Positions 54,740 to 63,426 of a DNA stretch of 64,000 nucleotides are shown here, one piece after another. Numbering within the stretch: the stretch's first letter is position 1; each line of letters opens with the position of its first letter. The stretch is from Aminobacter sp. AP02 (lineage in GTDB: Bacteria; Pseudomonadota; Alphaproteobacteria; Rhizobiales; Rhizobiaceae), in assembly GCF_003148805.1 (NCBI RefSeq), contig NZ_QGGX01000014.1:62001-126000 (forward strand). The letters run 5' to 3'. The translations under genes were made by a program, and so were the position numbers. The notes beneath the pieces are model-generated. The model saw nothing but the letters and a program-made list of their open reading frames with translations, did no database searches and was not told the DNA's origin.

Positions 54740-54817
54740 GCGAAAGTCTCCTGTGCGAAGACGAGCAATAGGCTCATCCGTGGCCGGCGAGATGCGGACC
54801 CAATGCGAGAGAAAGAC

Positions 54818-54849
54818 GGGCGGCGATCAATAGGGGCGGATCGCCGCCC
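54818..54849 (-). promoter_or_regulatory. Intercistronic hairpin between binding-protein gene and livH
   Basis: Perfect 11-bp stem GGGCGGCGATC/GATCGCCGCCC with a 10-base loop, beginning nine bases after the binding-protein stop. No U-run, so again a likely stabiliser or partial terminator. Confidence 0.72.
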
Positions 54850-54857
54850 GGGGTTCG

Positions 54858-56066
54858 TCAGTCTGGGAGTTTTCCGACGAACAGCGGCTTGTATTCGCCG
54901 TTTTCGACTTGTTGCACGACGATCGGCACGGAAACCTGGCGCGGCTGGCCATAGTCGGTGCGGCCAACATATTTCAGTTCGCCGCCATCCTTAAGGAACG
55001 GGTTCTTGCCGACGAAGCCATCTAGGGCGGCCTTGAAAGCCTCGGTGTCATCAAGGGCCTTCGGCCCGACGCTCTGTAGCGTCTGGATCATGATCTCGGG
55101 GCCATAGACATAGAGGCCGGCGACGTCGTTCCACTCGCCCCAGTCCTTGGTGTAGCGTTCAATGAACTTGACCATGAAGTCGCTGCGGATGGAATCCGTG
55201 CTGGCACCGCCGGCGGCGATGAAGCCGTTCGACGCGTCGCCCGCCACTTCATAGATCGCTTTCGGGTCTTGTCCGGTCTCGGTACTCATCGTGCCGGTGA
55301 AGCCCAGTTCACGCGCCGCCTTGATCAGTGGGCCGACATCCGAAGGTGACACGCCAGACAGGACGATATGATCCGGCGAGGTACCGATCACCTTGGTCAA
55401 GATCGGAAAGAAGTCGGTGGTGCCGGACTCGTATGTCTCCTGGTCGGAGACGACCTCCAGGCCAAGCGCCTTGGCGCCCACCGAACCTTCGTCGCGCTGC
55501 TTGATCGGATCGGCGTTATTTTCGGAGACGAAGGCGATCTTCTTCACGCCCTTGTTTTCCATCAGCCATTTGTAGATGACCGGGCCGACCTGGTAGGACG
55601 CGACCATGCCGAGGATCGACTGCGATGCAGGCGCCTTGTACAGCGACTTGGAGAAGGCGTAGGGCATATTGATTGTGCCGTTGGCTTCCATCACGGTCTT
55701 GGCGCTTTCGGCGGTGGAGTCCGTGTTCGGCCCCTGGATGTATTTTACGCCTTCCGAAACCAGCTTTTCCGCGCCGGTCTGAGCGCCCTTGGGGTCGCCC
55801 TTGTCGTCGACACAGACGACCTCGATCTTGTAGGTCTTGTCGCCGATCGCGATGCCGCCATCGTCGTTCCACATCCCCGCCCGTGACTTGAAGGTCTGGC
55901 ACATGACCCCGCCCCAGCCGGCGAAGGGTCCGCTCATCACGCCCAGCGCACCGATCTTCAGCGTCTCCTCGGCTTGAGCTGCAGTCCCAAGAACAATAGC
56001 GCCGAAGGCGGCGCTAAGTAAAAGTGCCCGGTTGCGGGCCACGTGTCTTTGCCTTTGCGAAATCAT
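54858..56066 (-). CDS. Leu/Ile/Val-type substrate-binding protein, probably for a ureide
   Basis: 402 aa from ATG at 56066, which has GGAGGAG immediately upstream; upstream in-frame ATGs lack it. A Sec-type signal (ALLLSAAFGAIVLGTAAQAEE) precedes a family-6 peripheral-binding fold: LKIGALGVMSGPFAGWGGVM, VVCVDDKGDPKGAQTGAEKL, FVSENNADPIKQRDEG, FFPILTKVIGTSPDHIVLSG. It is first in the operon with allantoin-catabolic genes, so allantoin or another ureide is the likely ligand; this is context, not binding-site evidence. Confidence 0.92.
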   Translation of the reverse strand: MISQRQRHVARNRALLLSAAFGAIVLGTAAQAEETLKIGALGVMSGPFAGWGGVMCQTFKSRAGMWNDDGGIAIGDKTYKIEVVCVDDKGDPKGAQTGAEKLVSEGVKYIQGPNTDSTAESAKTVMEANGTINMPYAFSKSLYKAPASQSILGMVASYQVGPVIYKWLMENKGVKKIAFVSENNADPIKQRDEGSVGAKALGLEVVSDQETYESGTTDFFPILTKVIGTSPDHIVLSGVSPSDVGPLIKAARELGFTGTMSTETGQDPKAIYEVAGDASNGFIAAGGASTDSIRSDFMVKFIERYTKDWGEWNDVAGLYVYGPEIMIQTLQSVGPKALDDTEAFKAALDGFVGKNPFLKDGGELKYVGRTDYGQPRQVSVPIVVQQVENGEYKPLFVGKLPD

Positions 56067-56197
56067 CTTCTCCTCCATTGTGAAACTCGGACTTCTTCTG
56101 CAATTGAACCCATTCAAATAGGTTCAATATGCCCAGATTTCTTTGTCATGTTCCCTTGTTTTAGTTATCTTTTGAGCGTATGTCTGACGCCATAGGG

Positions 56198-56226
56198 TGT
56201 CAATTAATTCATTGACATGGTGTCAA
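56198..56226. promoter_or_regulatory. MocR-type operator candidate in divergent promoter
   Basis: A perfect inverted repeat TGTCAATTAATTCATTGACA (56198-56217) is followed at once by a third half-site TGTCAA (56221-56226). GGTGTCAA occurs as a direct repeat at 56196 and 56219, 23 bases apart, a layout like the direct/inverted repeats bound by MocR regulators. It ends 14 bases before the MocR start and lies within the promoter region of the divergent transporter operon. Confidence 0.6.
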
Positions 56227-56240
56227 AGTAGCGAGGCCAC

Positions 56241-57650
56241 ATGAACTGGAAGCCGGAAATCAGGAAGGGAACCGGCCCCATCTACGTGGCAATCTGCGAC
56301 GCGCTCGAGCGCGGCATCGCCGAGGGCCAATTGCTGCCGGGAGAAAAGCTGCCGCCGCATCGCGACCTTGCCTATCGGCTCGGAGTGACCGTTGGCACGA
56401 TTGCGCGGGCCTATGCGGAGGCTGCAACCAGGGGGCTCGTCGTCGGCGAGGTAGGGCGCGGCACCTTCATCAACGACTTCGACAATCATCGCGACGATAT
56501 CACCCGTCTCGTGGTGCCAGAGAAGCTTCAGCCGGAGGTAATAGACCTCGGGCTAAACCTTTCTGCCATCGGCGAAGCCGACGAGATCCTCAGATCGACC
56601 CTGAAGGACCTGTCCCGTTCAGGGTCTCTGAACGCGCTTCTCACCTATCAGCCCAGCGCAGGCATCATGTCCCACCGTGCGGTGGCAGCGCACTGGCTGG
56701 AGGGCATCGGCATAAGAGTGCATCCGGACAATGTGATCATCTGCAATGGCGGCCAACACGGCCTTCTGATCAGCATGATGGCGCTGGCTGGCCATGGCGA
56801 TTCCGTTGCCACGGAACAACTCACCTATCCGGGCGCGAGGGCCATCGCCCATCAACTGGGCATCAATCTCGCTGCCATTCAAACGGACGAAGAGGGCCTG
56901 GACCCTGCAGCCCTACGCGAACTATGCGAGACCAAAAGGCCGAAGGCGCTCTATTGCATGCCCGTGCTCCAGAACCCGACGACCATCACCATGTCCGAGC
57001 AGCGCATACGGGAGATTGCAGCAATCGTCGAGGAGTTCGGCCTCTGGATCATCGAAGACGACGTCTACGGTTTCCTGGCAGAAAACAGGCCGCGGCCCTT
57101 CGCGTCCATCATTCCGGAGCGGACCATCTATCTCACCAGCGCTTCCAAGAGCATGGCACCTGGCCTGCGCATCGGCTTCCTGGCCGTGCCGGCCAAGCTG
57201 AGCCGTAGCGTCCAGGAAATCGTCACCATGAGCAACTGGATGTCACCACCGTTCATGGCGGCGATCGTGACCAACTGGATGGCGGACGGCTATGCTGACA
57301 AGCTGATCGCATGGCACCGCATTCAAGCACATGAACGTCAGGAGGTTGCTCACCGGATCCTCGGTCCTTATGCGGAAGGCGCCTCGAAGTCGTGCTATCA
57401 TTTGTGGCTGAACCTGCCCGAGCCTTGGCGCATGGATTCGTTCTCCGCGACGGCCCTGCGCGAAGGTGTTAGGGTGATCACTGCCGACGCCTTTGCGGTG
57501 AAACGCGATCACGCACCGCATGCAGTGAGGCTTTGCCTAGGAGCCGCGCACTCCCTGCCACAGATCGCGCTAGGCTTGAACCGGCTGATGGGCCTGCTCA
57601 ATTCGCAGCCCAAGCCACACATGGACCTGCAATCGATAGGCTATCTCTAG
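56241..57650 (+). CDS. MocR-type regulator (GntR HTH + aminotransferase-like domain)
   Basis: 469 aa. N-terminal GntR winged helix (residues 1-80): YVAICDALERGIAEGQLLPG, LPPHRDLAYRLGVTVGTIAR, LVVGEVGRGTFINDF. The rest is a fold-type-I PLP domain: NVIICNGGQHGLLISMMALA, YCMPVLQNPTTITMSEQRIR, WIIEDDVYGFLAEN and the PLP-Lys in IYLTSASKSMAPGLRIGFLA. It starts after GAGG, divergent from the ureide transporter, and presumably senses PLP with an amino compound of this pathway. A CCGGCA/TGCCGG hairpin (57651-57666) follows the stop without a T-run. Confidence 0.93.
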   Translation: MNWKPEIRKGTGPIYVAICDALERGIAEGQLLPGEKLPPHRDLAYRLGVTVGTIARAYAEAATRGLVVGEVGRGTFINDFDNHRDDITRLVVPEKLQPEVIDLGLNLSAIGEADEILRSTLKDLSRSGSLNALLTYQPSAGIMSHRAVAAHWLEGIGIRVHPDNVIICNGGQHGLLISMMALAGHGDSVATEQLTYPGARAIAHQLGINLAAIQTDEEGLDPAALRELCETKRPKALYCMPVLQNPTTITMSEQRIREIAAIVEEFGLWIIEDDVYGFLAENRPRPFASIIPERTIYLTSASKSMAPGLRIGFLAVPAKLSRSVQEIVTMSNWMSPPFMAAIVTNWMADGYADKLIAWHRIQAHERQEVAHRILGPYAEGASKSCYHLWLNLPEPWRMDSFSATALREGVRVITADAFAVKRDHAPHAVRLCLGAAHSLPQIALGLNRLMGLLNSQPKPHMDLQSIGYL

Positions 57651-57782
57651 CCGGCAAAAATGCCGGAAAGTACGTCCGGACGCGGAGCTAATGCCCTAGC
57701 TGCCTTTTGCAGGCCGCGCCCATTGAACACTCAACCTTCGGCCTGGCCTTGCACGCCTCGGCAGAACCACATCGCGATCGAG

Positions 57783-57968
57783 TTACGGCAACTGGGGTGC
57801 CAGCTTGTCCCAGACCCAACGCGCAACGTTCTCGAGAGAAGGCACTTCCAGCCCTTCGATCTCGTTGAGATATGTATGATCGACCGCCTTGCGGACGACC
57901 TCTATCTGCTGCTCCAGCTCATAAAGATTGGCATGGCCAGCCAAAGACTGGATCGGGGTCGCCGACAA
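57783..57968 (-). pseudogene. QueD-like 6-pyruvoyl/6-carboxy-tetrahydropterin synthase fragment
   Basis: 61-codon frame containing LEQQIEVVRKAVDHTYLNEI and EGLEVPSLENVARWVWDKLA, the catalytic-Asp/His (DHxxLNE) and SLENxAxWxW region of QueD/PTPS enzymes. It ends at QLP before the last strands (usually LSRV...), and the N-terminal metal-binding His domain is absent. The piece is therefore a remnant of a queuosine- or pterin-type gene. 57969-58199 shows nothing else. Confidence 0.7.
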
Positions 57969-58199
57969 GACGGACGCTGACCGGACGAATGACCATGGTT
58001 GGTTCGAACAAGGCTGCAGTTGGTGAGCTGCCTCGAGAATGCCGACCCGGCACTTTACCGCACCAATAGCGACGGCGGTGGCAGCATCAGTTTTATGCGC
58101 GGGAGATGGACGACCGGCTCAACGCGCCAAGCTTACGCTGGCGTAGCAGGCACCGACGGCTCGTCGCAACGGGCGGATCAGCGCACCGTTTCGTGACAT

Positions 58200-58652
58200 T
58201 CACTTGTCTTCGCCGAGGAAAACGACAGCACCCTGATCCAGTACGTGCTGGAGCCGGTCGAGAACGTGACCGGATCCAAGTTCGCCGACGACGTAAAGAT
58301 GGTCGCCTTCGAAGCGAACCGGCCAATGCATGTTGCCAGCGCAGTATCCCAGCTCGATTCCCGCAGCCGCGTCGGCCGCCTTGAAGACCAGCCACCGTTC
58401 CGGCTCGGCGCGGACGACAATGGCGCGCTTGTCTTCAAGCAACAGGACGGCGCCATCGACGAGCCGCTGCGTACGCGGCAATGAGATGGCGCAGCGTGTG
58501 CCGCGGTCTGTTCTCGCCGTGAGGCGCCGTCTGGCGATTTCGGCTGTGTCGAGCATGATGAACTCGACACGACCTTCGTGGTCCAGCAAATGAAGCCGAA
58601 CGCTCAGCTGCTGGTCGGCAGCCAACCCTACGATGGACGTCAGCTTCAACAT
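58200..58652 (-). CDS. ureE: Second UreE-like nickel chaperone
   Basis: 150 aa, the same length as the UreE at 39220. LTARTDRGTRCAISLPRTQR and LVDGAVLLLEDKRAIVVRAE match the UreE N-domain; LGYCAGNMHWPVRFEGDHLY has the conserved metal His, with Cys replacing His in the usual GYHAGN. No His-rich tail. It is the last gene of the second urt operon, 60 bases after its urtE, with no other urease gene near. Whether it serves the 36-40 kb urease or another nickel enzyme is open. Confidence 0.88.
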   Translation of the reverse strand: MLKLTSIVGLAADQQLSVRLHLLDHEGRVEFIMLDTAEIARRRLTARTDRGTRCAISLPRTQRLVDGAVLLLEDKRAIVVRAEPERWLVFKAADAAAGIELGYCAGNMHWPVRFEGDHLYVVGELGSGHVLDRLQHVLDQGAVVFLGEDK

Positions 58653-58712
58653 TCAACGCTCCCTGAAGCGGCTGGCCGCTGGGTTTCAAGGCAACATGCA
58701 GCTGTTTCCGAG

Positions 58713-59405
58713 TCAGATCCCGAGGTGCGCGTCGACGACTTCCCGGTCGTACAGCTGATCTGGCGAGATCTCGGCGACGAACGCGCCCTTCTGGATTATC
58801 AGCACACGGTCGGCCAGCTGGCGAATGAAGCGGATGTCCTGTTCGACGAGGATGATGCCCAGGCCGAGCGTGACTTTCAGTTCGCCAAGCTTCTCGGCGA
58901 TGAGGTCGACGATTGAGGGCTGGATGCCTTCAGTCGGCTCGTCGAGAAGGATCAGCTTCGGGCGCCCGGCAAGGCAGCGGGCGAGCGCCAGGATCTGCTG
59001 CTGTCCACCCGACAGCCCTCGACCGGGCCGCTCGAGCAGGTCCTTCAGCACCGGGAAATGGCCGAGCATCTCGGGTACAGCACTTTCGCCGCCGCGCATG
59101 ATCTCGCCCATCTTCAGGTTCTCCATGACCGATAGCAGCGGGAAGATGTCGCGGCCTTGCGGCACGTAACCGATGCCTGCGCGGGCACGTTCGGACGGGC
59201 TGGCAAAGGTGACGTCGCGGCCGTCGAACTCGATCCGCCCTTGCGTCGTCTTGATCTGGCCGACGAGAGTACGCAACAGCGTGGTCTTGCCCATGCCGTT
59301 GTGGCCGAGGATGCCAACGACCTCGCCCTGCTTCATGGTGAAGCTGATGCCGTGCAGGATCGGGATCCGGCCGTAGCCGGAGTGCAAGTTCTTGACCTCA
59401 ATCAT
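58713..59405 (-). CDS. urtE: UrtE-type ABC transporter ATPase (second cluster)
   Basis: 230 aa. LHSGYGRIPILHGISFTMKQ, Walker A GHNGMGKTTLLRTLVG, YVPQGRDIFPLLSVMENL, signature LSGGQQQILALARCLA, Walker B LILLDEPTEGIQPSI, ILVEQDIRFIRQLA. Its ATG overlaps the urtD stop by eight bases, the same overlap as in the first cluster. Confidence 0.94.
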   Translation of the reverse strand: MIEVKNLHSGYGRIPILHGISFTMKQGEVVGILGHNGMGKTTLLRTLVGQIKTTQGRIEFDGRDVTFASPSERARAGIGYVPQGRDIFPLLSVMENLKMGEIMRGGESAVPEMLGHFPVLKDLLERPGRGLSGGQQQILALARCLAGRPKLILLDEPTEGIQPSIVDLIAEKLGELKVTLGLGIILVEQDIRFIRQLADRVLIIQKGAFVAEISPDQLYDREVVDAHLGI

Positions 59406-60126
59406 CTTCGGATTTCCCCAGATAGACTTCGCGGACCAGCTCGTTGCCCTGAACCTTGTCCATCGTGTCCTCGATCAACACGCGCCCCTGGTGGAACACC
59501 GTCACCGTCTGCGCGATCTGTTTGATGAACTGCATGTCGTGCTCGACAACGACGATGGCTGCGGACTTGTTGACCTCGCGAATGAGCTCCGCGGTCTTGT
59601 TGGTCTCATCCGCCGTCATTCCGGCGGCCGGCTCGTCCAGCAGGATCAGCTTGGGCTCGAGCGCCACGACCATGGCAAGCTCGACCCATTGACGCTGGCC
59701 ATGCGCAAGTTCGCCAACTAGCCTGCCGGCCAGTGCAGTCAGCCCCAGCCGCTCCATGACGTCCTTGCCCTTGGCAACGGCACGCGCCTTGCCATCACGT
59801 GATTTAGCCGCAACGGAGACGTTTTCCGCCACCGTCAGGTTGTTGAACACATCGGGCACCTGGTTCTTGATGCCGATGCCCAGCCGGCTGACCTGATGCG
59901 GCTGGGCCCGCGTGATGTCGACGCCATCGAACAGGATCTGGCCGGTTGTCGGCTTGAGCTGCGCCGTCAGCATCTTGAAGAACGTGCTTTTGCCAGCCCC
60001 ATTGGGACCGATGAGACAGCGCAGCTCGCGCTGCTTCAGGTTAAAGTCGACACTGGCGATGGCAACGACGCCGCCAAAGCGCTTTTCGAGCCCCCTGGTC
60101 TCGAGGATGCAATCGGACGTGGTCAT
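59398..60126 (-). CDS. urtD: UrtD-type ABC transporter ATPase (second cluster)
   Basis: 242 aa from ATG at 60126, overlapping the urtC stop as ATGA; upstream frame is urtC shadow. LEKRFGGVVAIASVDFNLKQ, Walker A GPNGAGKSTFFKMLT, GIGIKNQVPDVFNNLTVAEN, LAHGQRQWVELAMVVALEPK, LLDEPAAGMTADETNKTAEL. The AHGQRQWVE signature is UrtD-like. Confidence 0.94.
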   Translation of the reverse strand: MTTSDCILETRGLEKRFGGVVAIASVDFNLKQRELRCLIGPNGAGKSTFFKMLTAQLKPTTGQILFDGVDITRAQPHQVSRLGIGIKNQVPDVFNNLTVAENVSVAAKSRDGKARAVAKGKDVMERLGLTALAGRLVGELAHGQRQWVELAMVVALEPKLILLDEPAAGMTADETNKTAELIREVNKSAAIVVVEHDMQFIKQIAQTVTVFHQGRVLIEDTMDKVQGNELVREVYLGKSEDD

Positions 60127-61154
60127 GGCACCCTCCTTTGCTCGACCAGCGGCGCGACATAGGGACGGAACTTCAGTCGCCGAAAGGCATCGCCGATGGT
60201 CGGCACAACGCCTTTGGGGACCAGCAGGACAAAGCCGATCAGGATGGTGCCAAGCACCAGGTTGGCATTGAGCACCTGCTGGGCGCCAAGCTTGGTGGCG
60301 ATCCACTGGATCGCGAAGCAGCCGACGATGGGGCCTAGCAGCGTGCCGGTGCCGCCGACGATCACCCAGATGATCACCTGTGCCGACTGCGCAAGTCCGA
60401 AGACATCGGGGCTGATGAACATGCCCCAGTTGGCGAACAGGCAGCCAGCCAGGCCGGCGATGGCGCCACCTATGGTAAAGGTCGCCAGCTTGTAGAAACG
60501 CGCGTCATATCCGAGCAACTCGGCGCGACGTTCGTTTTCGCGGATGGCAACGACGACTTGGCCGAACCGGCTCTTCAGCATCAGCCGCAAACCGACATAG
60601 ATCGCCAGCAATGTAAGACCGGACAGATAGAACAGGCCGTCAAACGACAGTGCCGCATCGGGTCTGCCCGGAAAATTCAACGGCGGAACGGCCGGAATGC
60701 CATTGTAGCCGCCGATGGCGGCGGTCCCGATGACATATTGCGACCCTGAAGTCGCGCCCATCACCTTGTACAGGATCAGCGTCACCGTCAGCGTGATGAC
60801 GCCGAAATAGACGTCGGTAATGCGGGCATAGAACAGGAAGTAGCCGAGCAATGCCGCAAACAGACCGGGCACGATGATCGACAGCAGCAGTGGAATGGTG
60901 CTGTCGCCGAAATTGATGACGGCGATGGCATAGGCATAAGCGCCGATGCCGAAGAATGCCGACTGGCCGAAGCACAAGATACCGCCATAGCCCCAGATCA
61001 GGCCGAGGCTGAGCGCCAGTATCGCCATGATCACATAAGACGTCAGCTCGATCATCATGACCGGATCGACAACTTGCGGCAGCGCCAACAACAACACCAA
61101 CCCCAACGCCGTGGCGGCAACCAGTCCGCCGTTTCCTTGCCAATGCGCGATCAT
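60123..61154 (-). CDS. urtC: UrtC-type ABC transporter permease (second cluster)
   Basis: 343 aa, LivM/UrtC family. YVIMAILALSLGLIWGYGGI, LFYARITDVYFGVITLTVTL, LKSRFGQVVVAIRENERRAE (docking loop) and VQVIIWVIVGGTGTLLGPIV-like closing helices. Shorter than the 389-aa UrtC of the first cluster because it lacks that protein's charged tail. ATGA overlap with urtB. Confidence 0.93.
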   Translation of the reverse strand: MIAHWQGNGGLVAATALGLVLLLALPQVVDPVMMIELTSYVIMAILALSLGLIWGYGGILCFGQSAFFGIGAYAYAIAVINFGDSTIPLLLSIIVPGLFAALLGYFLFYARITDVYFGVITLTVTLILYKVMGATSGSQYVIGTAAIGGYNGIPAVPPLNFPGRPDAALSFDGLFYLSGLTLLAIYVGLRLMLKSRFGQVVVAIRENERRAELLGYDARFYKLATFTIGGAIAGLAGCLFANWGMFISPDVFGLAQSAQVIIWVIVGGTGTLLGPIVGCFAIQWIATKLGAQQVLNANLVLGTILIGFVLLVPKGVVPTIGDAFRRLKFRPYVAPLVEQRRVP

Positions 61155-62017
61155 GCCGCCCTCCTGAAGAAGCGTCCGGTGATGCCTTGCGGCATGAACC
61201 GCAGCAGCACAACGGCAGCAGCCAGCAGGGCCACCTCGCCGATAACCGGGGTAGAGAGATATGTGATGATCTGGTCAATCGCCCCGAACATGACGGAGGC
61301 AGACACAGTACCCGCCAGGATCGCCGGGCCGCCGCCGATGACGGTGATGAAGGCCTTGGCGACATAGGCCGCGCCGATTGTCGGCACGATGCCGGTGATT
61401 GGAGCCATAACGCCGCCGGCCAAGCCAGCGAGACCGGCGCCAACGCCGAAGGTGACGGCGTACACGCGCGATGGATTGACACCAAGTGCCGCGGCCATGT
61501 CGGCGTTCTGCATCGTGCTGCGGGCGATCAGCCCGTAGCGGGTGAAGCGGAAGACGGCCCAGATCGCTGCGAAGACGGCGACTGCTATGACGATGATGAT
61601 CAGCGAATAGGCGGCGATGCGGTAGTCGCCGATCTGCAGCGAGCCCGCCGGTGCCGAAATGCCCTCGGTAGTGTTGCCGAACACCGTCGTCGCCAAACCG
61701 ACAAGCAGCAGGCTCAGCCCCCAGGTCGCAAGCATCGTGTCGCGCGGCCGCCCATAGAGGAAGCGGATAATCGTCCGCTCGATGACCACGCCGATCACCC
61801 CTACGACGATGGGGCTGATCAGCAGCGTGGCGACCCAGATGTTTATGCCAGCCTTGGTCGCGACGATCGCGGCATAGCCGCCGAGCATGAGGAACTCGCC
61901 ATGCGCAAGGTTGATCACCCGCATCATGCCGAAAATGATGGACAGTCCGACACTGATCAGCGCCAGGCTGGCAACGGCTTTGAGAGCCTCGAAAGAAAGT
62001 ACTACAAGCAGGTCCAT
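61151..62017 (-). CDS. urtB: UrtB-type ABC transporter permease (second cluster)
   Basis: 288 aa from ATG at 62017 (MDLLVVLSFEALKAVASLAL); the frame is open 14 codons further but without a better site. VINLAHGEFLMLGGYAAIVA, RPRDTMLATWGLSLLLVGLA and YGLIARSTMQNADMAAALGV are UrtB-type signatures. A strong hairpin separates it from the binding-protein gene. Confidence 0.93.
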   Translation of the reverse strand: MDLLVVLSFEALKAVASLALISVGLSIIFGMMRVINLAHGEFLMLGGYAAIVATKAGINIWVATLLISPIVVGVIGVVIERTIIRFLYGRPRDTMLATWGLSLLLVGLATTVFGNTTEGISAPAGSLQIGDYRIAAYSLIIIVIAVAVFAAIWAVFRFTRYGLIARSTMQNADMAAALGVNPSRVYAVTFGVGAGLAGLAGGVMAPITGIVPTIGAAYVAKAFITVIGGGPAILAGTVSASVMFGAIDQIITYLSTPVIGEVALLAAAVVLLRFMPQGITGRFFRRAA

Positions 62018-62041
62018 ATTGAGCACAGCCTCTTGGATCGC

Positions 62042-62078
62042 TGCGGGTCGTTCGCTCAAATACGACGAACGACCCGCA
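62042..62078 (-). promoter_or_regulatory. Intercistronic hairpin between second urtA and urtB
   Basis: Perfect 13-bp stem TGCGGGTCGTTCG/CGAACGACCCGCA with an 11-base loop in the 75-base gap after the binding-protein stop. Fourth example of this arrangement in the window. No terminator U-run. Confidence 0.72.
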
Positions 62079-62092
62079 CGCTTTCGGATCGT

Positions 62093-63340
62093 TCAGACCT
62101 TGATGACGTACATCGAGTTGTCGTCAGGGTTCTTCTTGAGATCGCAGACGCCTGAAGTGTCGAGTGGCTGCTGCTGCGAGAAGCTCTCCAGGATGTTGAT
62201 CTTGCGGTCCTGGATCTGGCCGATGTTGATGTCCATGACACAGTGATGCGTCTGCGGATCGATCGAGAACTTGCCGCTCGGCAGGTCGAGACTGATGCCG
62301 GATTCGAGCGCCTCGATCACCGGCATGCGCTCGGCGGTGCCTGCCTTCTTGACCCCTTCCGCCCACAGATAGACGGACTGATAGGTCGCCATGGCGAGTT
62401 CGGTCACATAGGGGTACTCGGCGCCGAAGCGCTTGTGGAAACGATCGAGGAAGGCCTTGTTGGCCGGCGTGTCGAGCGCCTCGAAATAGTTGAAGCACAA
62501 CAGGATGCCATTGGTTTCCTCTGGCGACAGCACCATCTGCTCGCCGCCGATGGTCATCGTCGTCGAAGCCATCGGGATCTGCTTGTTCATGCCGGCGGCC
62601 GCCCACTGGCGGTAGAACGACTGGTGCGCGCCGCCGACCAGCACCAGGTAAAGGAAGTCCGGCTTTGCCTCCTGGATCTTCTGGATCGTCGAGCCGAAAT
62701 TGGTGACGTCGAGCGGGAAGAAATCCTCGCCGACGATCTGCCCGCCATTCTCGGTGCAGTATTTGCGCGTCCAGGCAGCGGTGATCTGGCCGTAATTATA
62801 GTCCGCTGCCAAGGTGTAGATTTTCTTGCCCCATTTGTTCATGGCATAGGGCACGTGCTTGGACTGCTTCTGCGCCGGCGTGATGCCGGTACAGAAGATG
62901 TTGCGGTCGCAGACGCCGCCTTCGTATTGCGTGTTGTAGAAGTAGAGCGTGTTGAGACGCCGAAGCACCGGTCGCATCACCTCGCGTGAGGCGGACGTGA
63001 TGCCGCCGAACAAGGCAGACACCTTGTCCTTCAGCGCTGCCTGCTGCGAGTACTGCGGATAAAGCCGCATGTCGGTCTGGGTATCGTAGGTGATCAGGCT
63101 GATCTGCTTCCCCAGCAGCCCGCCGGCCTGGTTAATCTCCTCGACGGCGAAGGTGATGGCGTCCTGCATCGGCTTTCCGGCCGCGTCGAGACCGCCGGAA
63201 AGATCGAGCAGGCTGGCGATCCTGATGGCGTCTTCCTGCGCGAAAGCGCGGCCACCGATGCTGGCCAGGCCAAGGCCCGCTGCGGCACCAGCGCCGGTCT
63301 TGAGAAGTGTGCGGCGATTGACGTGTGAATTCATTATCAT
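62093..63340 (-). CDS. urtA: UrtA-like substrate-binding protein (second cluster)
   Basis: 415 aa from ATG at 63340 with AGGGGAAC before it. A Tat signal (VNRRTLLKTGAGAAAGLGLA) ends at AFAQE. The fold is UrtA-like but the ligand-pocket stretches differ: FGGITSASREVMRPVLRRLN, LYFYNTQYEGGVCDRNIFCT, AADYNYGQITAAWTRKYCTE, where the first cluster has GCYTTASRKAVLP and WPTWYEGEECSK. So the ligand may be an amide or urea analogue, not urea itself. Confidence 0.92.
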   Translation of the reverse strand: MIMNSHVNRRTLLKTGAGAAAGLGLASIGGRAFAQEDAIRIASLLDLSGGLDAAGKPMQDAITFAVEEINQAGGLLGKQISLITYDTQTDMRLYPQYSQQAALKDKVSALFGGITSASREVMRPVLRRLNTLYFYNTQYEGGVCDRNIFCTGITPAQKQSKHVPYAMNKWGKKIYTLAADYNYGQITAAWTRKYCTENGGQIVGEDFFPLDVTNFGSTIQKIQEAKPDFLYLVLVGGAHQSFYRQWAAAGMNKQIPMASTTMTIGGEQMVLSPEETNGILLCFNYFEALDTPANKAFLDRFHKRFGAEYPYVTELAMATYQSVYLWAEGVKKAGTAERMPVIEALESGISLDLPSGKFSIDPQTHHCVMDINIGQIQDRKINILESFSQQQPLDTSGVCDLKKNPDDNSMYVIKV

Positions 63341-63426
63341 TTTGTTCCCCTGTTTCTTGCGGCCGACGCCAATGCATCGGCCGGCTAGGTTCATGCTTGA
63401 AAATCACATCGCGAGTTGCTGCCTCG

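Noticed and set aside
57651-57666. CCGGCA/TGCCGG hairpin after the MocR gene as terminator
   Set aside because: Only six base pairs and no T-run, so it is too weak to call a terminator.
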